DNA of 64,000 nt from an uncultured Eggerthellaceae bacterium (lineage in GTDB: Bacteria > Actinomycetota > Coriobacteriia > Coriobacteriales > Eggerthellaceae). Shown here one piece after another: positions 17,470 to 25,660 of the stretch (positions are counted from its first letter, which is position 1; each line of letters starts with the position of its first letter). The notes beneath the pieces were generated by a model that ran no database searches, was not told where the DNA came from, and saw only the letters and a list, made by a program, of their open reading frames with translations. A program made the position numbers and the translations under genes. The DNA is taken from assembly GCA_910584145.1 (NCBI GenBank), contig CAJTXX010000002.1:21633-85632 (forward strand), read 5' to 3'.

Positions 17470-17802
17470 ATGGCGGAGGCTGTGCGCACCGGTAGCGCGC
17501 CGAATTTCTGCCCGCCTGCGGAAGAGGGCATCACCTTCACCTTCGAGGATTCCAACGGCGACCTCGTGCAGCTCGAGTTCCTCGGGCTCCTGCTGCGCGG
17601 GGAGGCCCGCTATGGCTTCTTCTTCCAGGTGGATGAAGACGCTCCGGCGCTCTCGTCGGGCGAGGTGGTGGTCCTTGAAGTGACCGAGCTCGACGACGAT
17701 GGCCAGCCCGACGCCTTCGAGTTCGTAGAGGACGAAGCCATCGTGCGCGACGTATACGAGGAGTTCAAAGCCGCCACCAGCGAGCTCTACCAGTTCGAGT
17801 AG
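17470..17802 (+). CDS. DUF1292-type small acidic protein
   Basis: A 110-residue acidic protein. The ITFTFEDSNGDLVQLEFLGLL start and the YGFFFQVDED and VVVLEVTELDDDG blocks match DUF1292 (YrzB-like) proteins, whose function is unknown. The ATG at 17470 lies one base after the secDF stop, with GGGCGGGTGAG upstream, so it is co-transcribed with secDF. It ends in a Glu/Phe tail. Confidence 0.75.
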   Translation: MAEAVRTGSAPNFCPPAEEGITFTFEDSNGDLVQLEFLGLLLRGEARYGFFFQVDEDAPALSSGEVVVLEVTELDDDGQPDAFEFVEDEAIVRDVYEEFKAATSELYQFE

Positions 17803-17828
17803 GGGTTCGCTGGCTGAGCTTGTCAAAG

Positions 17829-17926
17829 CACGCCAAAGGGACGGAGCAAATGGCATCTTTTCTGAATGCTCTCACTTAGAAGAGGGTTATCCGAAAAGAT
17901 GCCATTTGCTCCGTCCCTTTGGCGTG
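17829..17926. repeat. Long hairpin element, copy 1 (intergenic)
   Basis: A perfect 34-base inverted repeat: left arm 17829-17862 begins CACGCCAAAGGGACGGAGC, right arm 17893-17926 is its exact reverse complement. The loop is 30 bases. It fills the spacer between the DUF1292 gene and the convergent ECF ATPase. The core GCCAAAGGGACGGAGCAAA also forms the arms of copy 2 at 18644-18744. It resembles REP/REPIN or MITE hairpins mobilised by Y1-type transposases; no transposase is nearby. Confidence 0.85.
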
Positions 17927-17937
17927 TTCGGTATCCC

Positions 17938-19410
17938 TTACGCTATCTGGCCATCGCGCATGCGGATGATGCGGGTCGCGAGGTGCTCTGCGTCTGCCAT
18001 GTCGTGGGTCACCATGACGATGGTCTGGCCTGCGGCGTGCAGGTCGGCTAGGAGCTGCACGAGGCTCGCGCGTGCTCGGGGGTCGAGCCCGGCGCAAGGC
18101 TCGTCGAGCACCAGCACATCGGGGCGCATGGCGAGCACGCCGGCGATGGCGACGCGCCGCTGCTGGCCGCCTGACAGCTGGAAGGGGCTGCGTTCCGAGA
18201 GCTCCTTTGCATCGAGGCCGACCTGCGCGAGCGATGCGCGCACGCGTTCGTCCACCTCATCGGGCGCGAGCCTGAGGTTCTTCGGGCCGAAGGCTATATC
18301 CTCATAGACCGATGCAGCAAAGAGCTGCTGCTCGGGGTACTGCATGACCAGCCCGACGCTGCGTCGCGCCGCATCGGCGGTGTGCTTGTCGGCCATGTCG
18401 CTGCCATGCAGCAGCACGCGGCCAGCCGTGGGGTGCAAGAGCCCATTAGCATGATGGATGAGCGTGCTCTTCCCGCTCCCGGTGCGTCCGATGACGGCGA
18501 CGAGCTCCCCGCTGCCGATAGACAAGCAGATATCCCGCAGCGCCACGCGCGCATCCCCATCATCGTCATAGGTATAGGAGACGTCGTTGAACTCGAGAAG
18601 GGGTCGCGCATCAGATGCCGAGGGGGGCGCCAGGGGTGCGGGGGATGCCAAAGGGACGGAGCAAATGGCACCTTTTTCTGAAGGTATCTCATTTTGCGGA
18701 GAGCTGTCCGAGGAAGGTGCCATTTGCTCCGTCCCTTTGGCATCCGATATGCGATCGGAGATCACCTTGCCGGCTTCTAGGGTGATGATGCGGTCGGCCT
18801 GGGCGGCTTCGGTTGCGTCGTGCGTTGCCATCAGCACGGTCATGCCGCCGTCTACCAGGCGGCAGATGGTGCTCATGAACAGGGCGCGGCTCTCTGGGTC
18901 GAGCATGCTCGATGCTTCGTCGAGCAGCAGCACGCGCGGGCGCATGGCGAGCGCGCCGGCGAGCGCGAGGCGCTGCTTCTGCCCGCCCGAGAGCGAATGC
19001 GTCTGCCGTTCCTCGAAACCGGCGAGGTCGGCGGCAGCCAGCGCTTCGGCCACGCGCTCGCGTATCTCATCGGGTGCGAGCCCTAGGTTCTCCGGGCCGA
19101 AGGCCACCTCGTTCTGCACGACCGGGGCCACCAGCTGATCGTCGGGATTCTGGAACACGATGCTGCATATGCGCCGCACGGCGAACCCGTGCTCCTCGAC
19201 GGTGCTCCGGCCGAAGACCGACGCGGTGCCCTTCGATGGCATCAACAGCCCGCAGGCGAGTCGCAGCAGCGTGCTCTTCCCGCTGCCGTTGCCGCCCATG
19301 AGCGCGGTGAGGGTGCCCGCTTCGACCTGGAGGCTCAGGCCGTCCAGCACAGGGCGACCCGCATAGGAGAACGAGACATCGTCGAATGATATGGCGTGCT
19401 GTTCCTTCAT
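17938..19410 (-). CDS. Fused dual ECF-type transporter ATPase
   Basis: A 490-residue tandem ABC ATPase, equivalent to EcfA1 plus EcfA2 in one chain. Domain 1 (about 5-225) has Walker A GGNGSGKST, Q-loop QNPDDQ, signature LSGGQKQR and Walker B VLLLDEAS. Domain 2 (about 265-490) has GRTGSGKST, QYPEQQ, LSGGQQRR and VLVLDEPCAGLDP. It would power uptake of a vitamin or metal through EcfT and an S component, neither of which is adjacent. The linker (about 222-262) is encoded by hairpin element copy 2. The ATG at 19410 has no ribosome site; TAAAAT lies six bases upstream, suggesting a leaderless mRNA. Confidence 0.93.
   Translation of the reverse strand: MKEQHAISFDDVSFSYAGRPVLDGLSLQVEAGTLTALMGGNGSGKSTLLRLACGLLMPSKGTASVFGRSTVEEHGFAVRRICSIVFQNPDDQLVAPVVQNEVAFGPENLGLAPDEIRERVAEALAAADLAGFEERQTHSLSGGQKQRLALAGALAMRPRVLLLDEASSMLDPESRALFMSTICRLVDGGMTVLMATHDATEAAQADRIITLEAGKVISDRISDAKGTEQMAPSSDSSPQNEIPSEKGAICSVPLASPAPLAPPSASDARPLLEFNDVSYTYDDDGDARVALRDICLSIGSGELVAVIGRTGSGKSTLIHHANGLLHPTAGRVLLHGSDMADKHTADAARRSVGLVMQYPEQQLFAASVYEDIAFGPKNLRLAPDEVDERVRASLAQVGLDAKELSERSPFQLSGGQQRRVAIAGVLAMRPDVLVLDEPCAGLDPRARASLVQLLADLHAAGQTIVMVTHDMADAEHLATRIIRMRDGQIA
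18644..18744. repeat. Long hairpin element, copy 2 (inside the ECF ATPase gene)
   Basis: A perfect 31-base inverted repeat: left arm 18644-18674 begins GATGCCAAAGGGACGGAGC, right arm 18714-18744 is its reverse complement, with a 39-base loop. It shares about 24 bases of core arm sequence with copy 1 located 0.8 kb away. Read on the minus strand it encodes the segment from about SDAKGTEQMAP to CSVPLAS between the two ATPase domains, without breaking the frame. Confidence 0.85.
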
Positions 19411-19423
19411 AATATGATTTTAC
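19411..19423. promoter_or_regulatory. Overlapping divergent -10 boxes, probable leaderless start sites
   Basis: Only 13 bases separate the divergent starts. On the plus strand TATGAT (19413-19418) ends five bases before the ATG at 19424. On the minus strand TAAAAT (19422-19417) ends six bases before the ATG at 19410. Neither start has a ribosome site, so both transcripts probably begin at the start codon. Confidence 0.5.
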
Positions 19424-20674
19424 ATGGAATACGGTATAGCGATAATCGGTGGTGGAGCGTCTGGGCTCGCGGCTGCGGTGGCGGCCGCGGAACGCGCACG
19501 CGCCGAGGGGCGCGCGGCGCGGGTGGTGGTGCATGAAGCCTCCGACAAGATCGGCCGGCCCATCCTCGCCAGCGGAAACGGGCGATGCAATCTCTCCAAT
19601 CTGCATATCGACGCGGCGGTATACCGCAACGAGGCGTTCGTCAGCGAGGCTCTCGCGGCCTTCGAGCAGCGGGCGGACGCATGGTATGCGGGCGGTGGTG
19701 CGGCGCCGAACGGCGTGATGCGGTTCTTCCAAGCGCACGGGCTGATGTGGCGCAGCGAAGATGACGGGCGCCTGTACCCTCAGGCGAACAAAGCGTCGTC
19801 GGTGCTCGACGTGCTCGCGCATGCGCTGGATGCGCTGGGGGTGGAGGTGCGCCTCGCCTCTGCGGTGGAGGCAGTAGAGCAGCCGGCGGGAAGCTCTGGC
19901 CGGTTCATGCTGCGCATGCGCGGTGGAGCCATCGAGCATGCCGACGCTGCGGTGCTGGCATGCGGCGGGCAGGTGGCTGCGCGCATGGTGGACGCAGCCC
20001 TACCGTTCGCAGACCCGGTGCCCGTACTGGGCCCTATCGCCACCGACCCTCGGTACGTGAAGCCGCTCGACAACATACGGGTGAAGTGCGCTGCCAGCCT
20101 GCTGCGCTCGGGGAGGGTGGTGGCGCGCGAGCGGGGCGAGCTGCTGTTCCGCAAGTACGGGGTGTCGGGCATCATGGTGTTCAACCTGTCGCGCCTGATG
20201 CAGCCGGGCGATGCGCTGGCGATAGACCTGCTGCCCGATGTGCCGGAGGGCGCCACGGCGGAGCTCTTGCGGTGCCGGGCGCGCGCGCTGGAAGACACGC
20301 TGGGGGGCGCTATCTCGTGGGCCGATCTGCTGCGCGGCATGCTGCTACCGCCCGTGGCCGATGCGGTGTTGCAGCGCGCGGGGCTGCGCGGGCAGGATGC
20401 TCTCGCCGAGGAAGCCGTGCCGGAGCTGGCCGAGCTGCTGCGGGCCTTCACGCTGGAGTGCCGGGGCATCGGCGATGAGCGCTCGTGCCAGGTGCATCGC
20501 GGCGGGTTCGCGGTGGAGGCGATGGAAGCTGCGACCATGCAGGTGCGCGCCGTGCCGCGGCTGCATATAACCGGCGAAGCGCTCGACGTGGACGGCCCCT
20601 GCGGTGGGTTCAACCTGCATTGGGCCTTCGCTACGGGCATCTTGGCCGGAAGCCACGCGGCGGCTGGGCGCTGA
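19424..20674 (+). CDS. HI0933/BaiN-like NAD(P)/FAD-dependent oxidoreductase
   Basis: A 416-residue flavoprotein. The N-terminal dinucleotide fold GGGASGLAAA begins at residue 9, and the family hallmark ASGNGRCNLSN follows at about 50-60. The C terminus ends with the second FAD-contact block, HITGEALDVDGPCGGFNLHWAFATG. In this family, BaiN is proposed to act on bile-acid intermediates, but most members have unknown substrates, so only the fold is secure. The mRNA is likely leaderless (TATGAT five bases before ATG). The next gene starts three bases after its stop. Confidence 0.88.
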   Translation: MEYGIAIIGGGASGLAAAVAAAERARAEGRAARVVVHEASDKIGRPILASGNGRCNLSNLHIDAAVYRNEAFVSEALAAFEQRADAWYAGGGAAPNGVMRFFQAHGLMWRSEDDGRLYPQANKASSVLDVLAHALDALGVEVRLASAVEAVEQPAGSSGRFMLRMRGGAIEHADAAVLACGGQVAARMVDAALPFADPVPVLGPIATDPRYVKPLDNIRVKCAASLLRSGRVVARERGELLFRKYGVSGIMVFNLSRLMQPGDALAIDLLPDVPEGATAELLRCRARALEDTLGGAISWADLLRGMLLPPVADAVLQRAGLRGQDALAEEAVPELAELLRAFTLECRGIGDERSCQVHRGGFAVEAMEAATMQVRAVPRLHITGEALDVDGPCGGFNLHWAFATGILAGSHAAAGR

Positions 20675-20677
20675 GGC

Positions 20678-23047
20678 ATGGAGTACCTAGCCTCGAACAT
20701 AGCCGTGCCGCTCGATGCGATGCTCCCCGAGGGAGCCGATCTGCTGCGTGGGAAGGTGGCGCGCGCGGTGGGGCTGCGCCCGCGCGAGGTGCGCGATGTG
20801 GTCGTGGTGCGCCGCAGCGTCGATGCCCGCAAGAAGGGCAACGTGCATTTCGTGGTGTCGGTGGCATTCGCGTGCGAAGGCGCTGAACCGCGGCCCGCAC
20901 GCGGGGTGGCGGTGAAGCTGTATGCGCCATACGAGCCACCGCGCATCCCCGACCTGAGCGGTGTGCTCGACGGCGCTGCGCGCCCGGTCGTGGTGGGCGC
21001 GGGCCCAGCGGGGCTGTTCTGCGCGCTCTGGCTCGCTCGTGCGGGGATGCGCCCGCTCGTGGTGGAGCGCGGGCAGGCGGTGGAGCAGCGCCAGCAGAGC
21101 GTGCAGCGGTTCGCCGACGGCGGCCCGCTCGACCCCGATAGCAACATCCAGTTCGGCGAGGGTGGCGCTGGTACGTTCTCGGACGGCAAGCTGACCTGCG
21201 GCAAGAGCGACCCGCTCATGCAAGCGGTGCTGCACGAGTTCGTGGCGGCTGGTGCGCCGGAGGATATCCTGATAGACGCGAAGCCGCACATCGGCACCGA
21301 CTATCTGCCGCAGACGGTGCGGGGCATCCGGCAGGCGATCGAGCGCGCTGGCGGCGAGCTCTTCTTCGAGACGCAGCTCGTGGGCTTGCGGCGCGTTGAT
21401 GAACCAGCAGCCGGTGGTGGGGCGCTCGCGGGCGCCGGCGGCTGGGTCGCGCGCGTGCGCGACGGGCGCACGGGCGGCGAGCGCGAGATAGCATCTGACG
21501 CGGTGGTGCTCGCCATCGGGCATTCCGCGCGCGATACCATCGGCATGCTGGCTGATATGGGCGCATCCATGCAGCGCAAGCCGTTCGCGGTGGGCGTGCG
21601 CATCGAGCATCCGCAGCAGCTGATCGACCGCGCTCAGTACGGCGAGGCGGTGGGCCACCCCGCGCTCCCTCCGGCCGACTACAAGCTGGCCGTGCGGACC
21701 AAGGCCGACCGCGGCGTGTACACCTTCTGCATGTGCCCGGGCGGGGAAGTGGTGGCTGCTGCCAGCGAGCCTGGCGGCGTGTGCGTGAACGGCATGAGCA
21801 ACCACGCGCGCGACGGGCGCAACGCCAACAGCGCCCTTCTGGTGGAGGTGCATCCCCAAGACCTGCCCGGCGACGATGTCATGGAGGGCGTCCGCTTCCA
21901 GCGCGATCTGGAACAGGCCGCCTATCGTGCAGGGAGCGCTGCCGGCTCGTATGCCGCTCCTGCCCAGACCGTGGGCGGCTTCTTGGAGCGCGCGAGCGAG
22001 GCGTCTCCGTCTGAGCCTCTTCCGGAAGATGCGCCCGGGAGAGGGGCGGGGCTGCGGCGGCATGCGAGCGCGGATGCTGTGCGCCCTACGTATCCGCGCG
22101 GCGTCGCCTGGGCTGACCTGCGGGCGTGCTTGCCGGCGTTCGTAGCTGACAGCATCGCCGAGGCGCTCCCGCTGATGGACCGGAAGCTGTGCGGGTTCGC
22201 GCACCCTGATGCGGTGCTGACCGCGGTGGAGGCTCGCAGCTCGTGCCCGGTGCGCATCGTGCGCGACCGGGCGACGCTGCAATCGACCAGTTCAGAAGGG
22301 TTGTTCCCGACCGGGGAAGGTGCTGGTTACGCAGGCGGTATCATGAGCGCCGCCACCGACGGCATGCGCGTGGCCCTGGCGGTGATGCGCCATGCGGCCT
22401 TGCGCGCCACCGCAGCCGACCCTGAGGGAGCCGCCGAGCACCTGCGGGTGGGCGGTGCGCTCGTGTTCGACACCGAGACGGTGGTGGGGCTCGGCGTCGC
22501 GGTGCACGCGGCAGCCTCGCCCCGCACGCTCTACGCGCTGAAAGGCCGCGAAGAGGGCAAGCCCATTTCGTGGTTGGTCGATTCGCCCGACGCGCTGCGC
22601 GAATACGGCCGCGACGTGCCCGCGTATGCCTTCCGCCTGGCTGAGCGGTTCTGGCCCGGCCCGCTGACGCTGATCGTGCGGGCGAATGACCGCGTGCCAG
22701 CCGCTTTCACCTCTGCTGTGGGCACGCTGGGGCTGCGCATGCCGGCGAGCCGATCCACCCTCGACCTGATACAGCGCTGCGGCCCGCTGGCCGCCACGTC
22801 CGCGAATCCTTCGGGCGAGAGGGCCCCCGCCGACCTGGGCGCGGTCGACCCCGAGCTCATGCTCGCTGCTGGCTGCACGTTGGTAGCAGCTGAGGGATGC
22901 TCGCAGGCATCCGGCGCCAAGGGCGACGCCGCCGACGCGCCCGTGTCCTCGGGCCTGGCATCCACGGTCGTCGATTGCACCGATGGAGAACCTGAGATGC
23001 TGCGCGAAGGCTCCCTCACCGCTGATATACTTGGAATCCACCACTGA
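20678..23047 (+). CDS. FAD-dependent dehydrogenase fused to a Sua5/YrdC domain
   Basis: A 789-residue two-part protein. Residues 1-570 are an uncharacterised FAD-dependent dehydrogenase: the dinucleotide fold VVVGAGPAGLFCALWLARAG is near 106-125, SNIQFGEGGAGTFSDGKLT follows, and GEGAGYAGGIMSAATDG closes the fold. Residues 575-789 are a short TsaC/Sua5-type domain with LRVGGALVFDTETVVGLG, ALKGREEGKPIS and ATSANPSG. Such domains make threonylcarbamoyl-AMP for t6A-37 of tRNA. No stop or frameshift separates the halves. The order Sua5, rpiB, glyA matches that of many Gram-positive genomes, so this looks like fusion of a resident sua5 gene to its upstream neighbour. Confidence 0.88.
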   Translation: MEYLASNIAVPLDAMLPEGADLLRGKVARAVGLRPREVRDVVVVRRSVDARKKGNVHFVVSVAFACEGAEPRPARGVAVKLYAPYEPPRIPDLSGVLDGAARPVVVGAGPAGLFCALWLARAGMRPLVVERGQAVEQRQQSVQRFADGGPLDPDSNIQFGEGGAGTFSDGKLTCGKSDPLMQAVLHEFVAAGAPEDILIDAKPHIGTDYLPQTVRGIRQAIERAGGELFFETQLVGLRRVDEPAAGGGALAGAGGWVARVRDGRTGGEREIASDAVVLAIGHSARDTIGMLADMGASMQRKPFAVGVRIEHPQQLIDRAQYGEAVGHPALPPADYKLAVRTKADRGVYTFCMCPGGEVVAAASEPGGVCVNGMSNHARDGRNANSALLVEVHPQDLPGDDVMEGVRFQRDLEQAAYRAGSAAGSYAAPAQTVGGFLERASEASPSEPLPEDAPGRGAGLRRHASADAVRPTYPRGVAWADLRACLPAFVADSIAEALPLMDRKLCGFAHPDAVLTAVEARSSCPVRIVRDRATLQSTSSEGLFPTGEGAGYAGGIMSAATDGMRVALAVMRHAALRATAADPEGAAEHLRVGGALVFDTETVVGLGVAVHAAASPRTLYALKGREEGKPISWLVDSPDALREYGRDVPAYAFRLAERFWPGPLTLIVRANDRVPAAFTSAVGTLGLRMPASRSTLDLIQRCGPLAATSANPSGERAPADLGAVDPELMLAAGCTLVAAEGCSQASGAKGDAADAPVSSGLASTVVDCTDGEPEMLREGSLTADILGIHH

Positions 23048-23067
23048 CCAGCGGACGGAGGGGTATC

Positions 23068-23502
23068 ATGCGCATCAGCATCGCGAGCGATCATGCAGGG
23101 TTCGAGCAGAAGCAGCTCCTCGCACAGTATCTGCGCGACGGAGGCTACGAGGTGGCCGATCTGGGCCCCGACAGCGACGACCGCGTGGATTACCCCGACT
23201 TCGCAGAGGCTGTGGCGCGCGATGTCGCGGCTGGCGCATCGCGGTTCGGCGTGCTGGTGTGCGGTACGGGCATCGGCATGGCCATAGCTGCGAACAAGGT
23301 GCGCGGTATACGCGCGGCGAATGTGGTCAGCGCGGAGTTCGCCACCCTGTCACGCGAGCATAACGACGCGAATGTGGTGACCCTGTCGGGCCGCTTCGTC
23401 AGCCCCGACGAGAACCGCCGCATCCTCGACGCCTTCCTGACCACGCCGTTCGGTGAAGGCCGCCACGCCGAGCGCGTGCGCAAGATAGACGCCATCGACT
23501 AG
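23068..23502 (+). CDS. rpiB: Ribose-5-phosphate isomerase B
   Basis: A 144-residue RpiB interconverting ribulose-5-phosphate and ribose-5-phosphate. Visible features are SDHAGFE with H9, the active-site Cys in VLVCGTGIGMAIAANK (C65), and the SREHNDANVVTLSGR block. Length is typical. GGACGGAGGGG precedes ATG. It is followed after 15 bases by glyA, a conserved neighbourhood in Gram-positive bacteria. Confidence 0.95.
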   Translation: MRISIASDHAGFEQKQLLAQYLRDGGYEVADLGPDSDDRVDYPDFAEAVARDVAAGASRFGVLVCGTGIGMAIAANKVRGIRAANVVSAEFATLSREHNDANVVTLSGRFVSPDENRRILDAFLTTPFGEGRHAERVRKIDAID

Positions 23503-23517
23503 CTGAAGGGAACGAGC

Positions 23518-24774
23518 ATGCCACTATCGGCTCTTGACCAGACCGACCCGCAGATCGCGCAGATACTGCGCGACGAGCTGGCCCGCGAGCGCACCACCAT
23601 CGAGCTCATCGCGAGCGAGAACTTCACCAGTCCTGCGGTGATGGAGGCTGTGGGCAGCGTGCTCACGAACAAATACGCCGAGGGCTACCCGGGCAAGCGC
23701 TACTACGGCGGTTGCGAGAAGGTGGACCTCGCCGAGGACCTGGCGCGCCAGCGCGCGTGCGAGCTGTTCGGCAGCGCGTTCGCCAACGTGCAGCCCCATT
23801 CCGGCGCGCAGGCGAATTTCGGCGCATATCTGGCGCTCGTGGAGCCGGGCAGCACGGTCATGGGCATGAGCCTGGCGCACGGCGGCCATCTGACGCACGG
23901 CAGCCCGGTGAACTTCTCGGGGTTGCTGTATGACATGGTCAGCTACGGGGTCGACCCGGAGACGGAAGTGCTCGACTACGACGCGCTCGAGCGCCAAGCC
24001 GCCGAGGTGCGCCCGAAGATGCTCATCGCCGGCGCCAGCGCCTATCCGCGCACGATCGACTTCGAGCGCTTGGCAGCCATCGCGCATGGCGTGGGCGCCT
24101 ACTTCATGGTGGACATGGCGCACATCGCGGGCTTAGTGGCCGCCGGGCTGCATCCCAACCCCGTGCCGCACGCTGACGTGGTGACCTCCACCAGCCACAA
24201 GACGCTGCGCGGCCCGCGCGGCGGCTTCATCCTCACCAACGACGAGGAAGTGGCGAAGAAGATCGACAAGGCCATGTTCCCCGGCGCGCAGGGCGGCCCG
24301 CTCATGCATGTGATCGCCGGCAAGGCGGTGGCGTTCGGCGAGGCGCTGCGCCCCGAGTACCGCACGTATATGCAGGACGTGGTGCGCAACTGCGCCGAGC
24401 TCGGCCAGGGCTTGTCGGAAGGCGGCCTGCGCCTGGTGTCGGGCGGCACCGACAACCACCTGTGCCTGGTCGACCTCACGGCTTCGGGCGTCACCGGCAA
24501 GGACGCCGAGCAGCTGCTGGAGACGGTCGGCTTCACGGTGAACAAGAACACCATCCCCAACGAGACGCGCAGCCCCTTCGTCACCAGCGGCATCCGCCTG
24601 GGCAGCGCTGCGGCTACCACGCGCGGCCTCGGTGCCGACGAGTTCCGCGAGGTGGGCGGCCTGATAGCCACCACGGTGTTCGCCGCCGACGATGAGCAGG
24701 TGAAAGCCGCCGTGCGCGAGCGCGCCTGCGCGCTGATGGCGGCGCATCCGCTCTATCCCGGATTGGAATACTGA
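23518..24774 (+). CDS. glyA: Serine hydroxymethyltransferase
   Basis: A 418-residue PLP enzyme converting serine and tetrahydrofolate to glycine and methylene-THF. ELIASENFTSPAVMEAVGS, YPGKRYYGGCE and QPHSGAQANFGAY are classical blocks. The PLP lysine is K228 in TSTSHKTLRGPRGG. The GMSLAHGGHLTHG block is also intact. The ribosome site is GAAGGGAA. It lies in the rpiB, glyA, dCMP deaminase run that supplies one-carbon units and pyrimidine precursors. Confidence 0.97.
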   Translation: MPLSALDQTDPQIAQILRDELARERTTIELIASENFTSPAVMEAVGSVLTNKYAEGYPGKRYYGGCEKVDLAEDLARQRACELFGSAFANVQPHSGAQANFGAYLALVEPGSTVMGMSLAHGGHLTHGSPVNFSGLLYDMVSYGVDPETEVLDYDALERQAAEVRPKMLIAGASAYPRTIDFERLAAIAHGVGAYFMVDMAHIAGLVAAGLHPNPVPHADVVTSTSHKTLRGPRGGFILTNDEEVAKKIDKAMFPGAQGGPLMHVIAGKAVAFGEALRPEYRTYMQDVVRNCAELGQGLSEGGLRLVSGGTDNHLCLVDLTASGVTGKDAEQLLETVGFTVNKNTIPNETRSPFVTSGIRLGSAAATTRGLGADEFREVGGLIATTVFAADDEQVKAAVRERACALMAAHPLYPGLEY

Positions 24775-24891
24775 ATGGACCAGATGCAGACCGACCGTCG
24801 GCCGCTGGGCGAGCGCATCGAGATGGCGCATGAGGCAGCTCGAGTGCATGCGGCTGCTGCGGCGCCTGAGCACTCGAGCCAGGAGGTACCG

Positions 24892-25359
24892 ATGACGCAC
24901 GCAGACGAGCGCCCCAGCTGGGACGAATACTTCATGACCTTGGCGAACCAGGTGGCCACGCGCACCACGTGCCTGCGCCGCGGTGTTGGGGCGGTCATCG
25001 TGAAGGACCGCCGCATCTTGGCTACCGGCTACAACGGCGTCCCCTCCGGCCTGCGCCACTGCGCCGAGACGGGCTGCCTGCGTCAGCAGCTGGGCATACC
25101 CTCCGGCCAGCGTCACGAGATATGCCGCGGCCTGCACGCCGAGCAGAACGCGATCATCCAAGCCGCCCGCTTCGGCACCGACATAGACGGCGCCAGCATC
25201 TACGTGAACACGCAGCCCTGCGTCGTCTGCGCGAAGATGATCATCAACGCCGGCATAAAGGAGATCGTCTACCAGAACCCCTATCCCGACGAGCTAGCCA
25301 TGCAGCTCCTCGAAGAATCAAGCGTCAAACTCAGAGAATTCCAACCCGAGAACACCTAG
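24892..25359 (+). CDS. Deoxycytidylate (dCMP) deaminase
   Basis: A 155-residue zinc-dependent deaminase of the ComEB/dCMP type, converting dCMP to dUMP for thymidylate synthesis. The zinc ligands are in GLHAEQNAI (His, with catalytic Glu) and PCVVCAKMI (two Cys). CLRRGVGAVIVKDRRI and GYNGVPSG are family blocks. The ATG at 24892 is chosen because AGGAGG lies six bases upstream. A longer frame beginning right after the glyA stop (24775) would add 39 Ala/Glu-rich residues without family similarity. glyA upstream provides the folate cofactor used by thymidylate synthase. Confidence 0.92.
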   Translation: MTHADERPSWDEYFMTLANQVATRTTCLRRGVGAVIVKDRRILATGYNGVPSGLRHCAETGCLRQQLGIPSGQRHEICRGLHAEQNAIIQAARFGTDIDGASIYVNTQPCVVCAKMIINAGIKEIVYQNPYPDELAMQLLEESSVKLREFQPENT

Positions 25360-25424
25360 CCTCTCGAACACAGCAACGGCGCGCCCGCATCACCGAGCAC
25401 CGAGAACGTCCCAACCGGCAAAAA

Positions 25425-25440
25425 TGTTTCACGTGAAACA
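25425..25440. other. parS: parS-like centromere site
   Basis: TGTTTCACGTGAAACA is a perfect 16-base palindrome and matches the ParB-binding consensus TGTTNCACGTGAAACA at every fixed position. parS sites load ParB for chromosome segregation and usually lie near oriC. Confidence 0.85.
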
Positions 25441-25483
25441 ATTCCGGAAGCACAGAACGGCTGAGCCCCAACCAACTCTGAAT

Positions 25484-25499
25484 TGTTTCACGTGAAACA
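25484..25499. other. parS: parS-like centromere site
   Basis: A second exact copy of TGTTTCACGTGAAACA, 59 bases after the first. It is followed by TTTTGACACC and, 45 bases from its start, by GTTGCCAGAACC. Confidence 0.85.
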
Positions 25500-25506
25500 T
25501 TTTTGA

Positions 25507-25660
25507 CACCCACGGGTCGCAGAGCTAAGTTGCCAGAACCTCCCAGGTCGAACCAACCAAGGTTGAGCCTCACCCAACCCAGAAATGCTTCACGCGAAAC
25601 ATCCGGCACCCACGAGCCGCAGCGCTAAGTTGCCAGAACCCCACAGGTCGAACCAGCCAA
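25507..25660 (+). repeat. Tandem direct repeat, 54-base units at 100-base period
   Basis: Units 25507-25560 and 25607-25660 align without gaps over 54 bases with only a few differences. Both begin CACCCACG and contain GCTAAGTTGCCAGAACC and CAGGTCGAACCA. A parS-like site precedes each unit. The GTTGCCAGAACC block recurs beside the other parS cluster at 39917-39928. Confidence 0.8.
25586..25601. other. Degenerate parS-like site
   Basis: TGCTTCACGCGAAACA differs from the parS consensus at two positions. It occupies the same place in its repeat unit as the perfect site at 25484-25499, so it may be a decayed or weak ParB site. Confidence 0.5.

Noticed and set aside
14547..17555. 1002-codon minus-strand frame opposite secDF.
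   Set aside because: Same cause; the plus-strand SecDF motifs are intact and the antisense protein has no recognisable fold.
24775..24891. Extended dCMP deaminase start directly after glyA.
   Set aside because: The added residues have no family match and a strong AGGAGG points to ATG 24892.
25507..25660. Possible CRISPR array from repeated 54-base units.
   Set aside because: Only two units, diverged, no short uniform repeat, no cas genes. The palindromes between them are parS-like.
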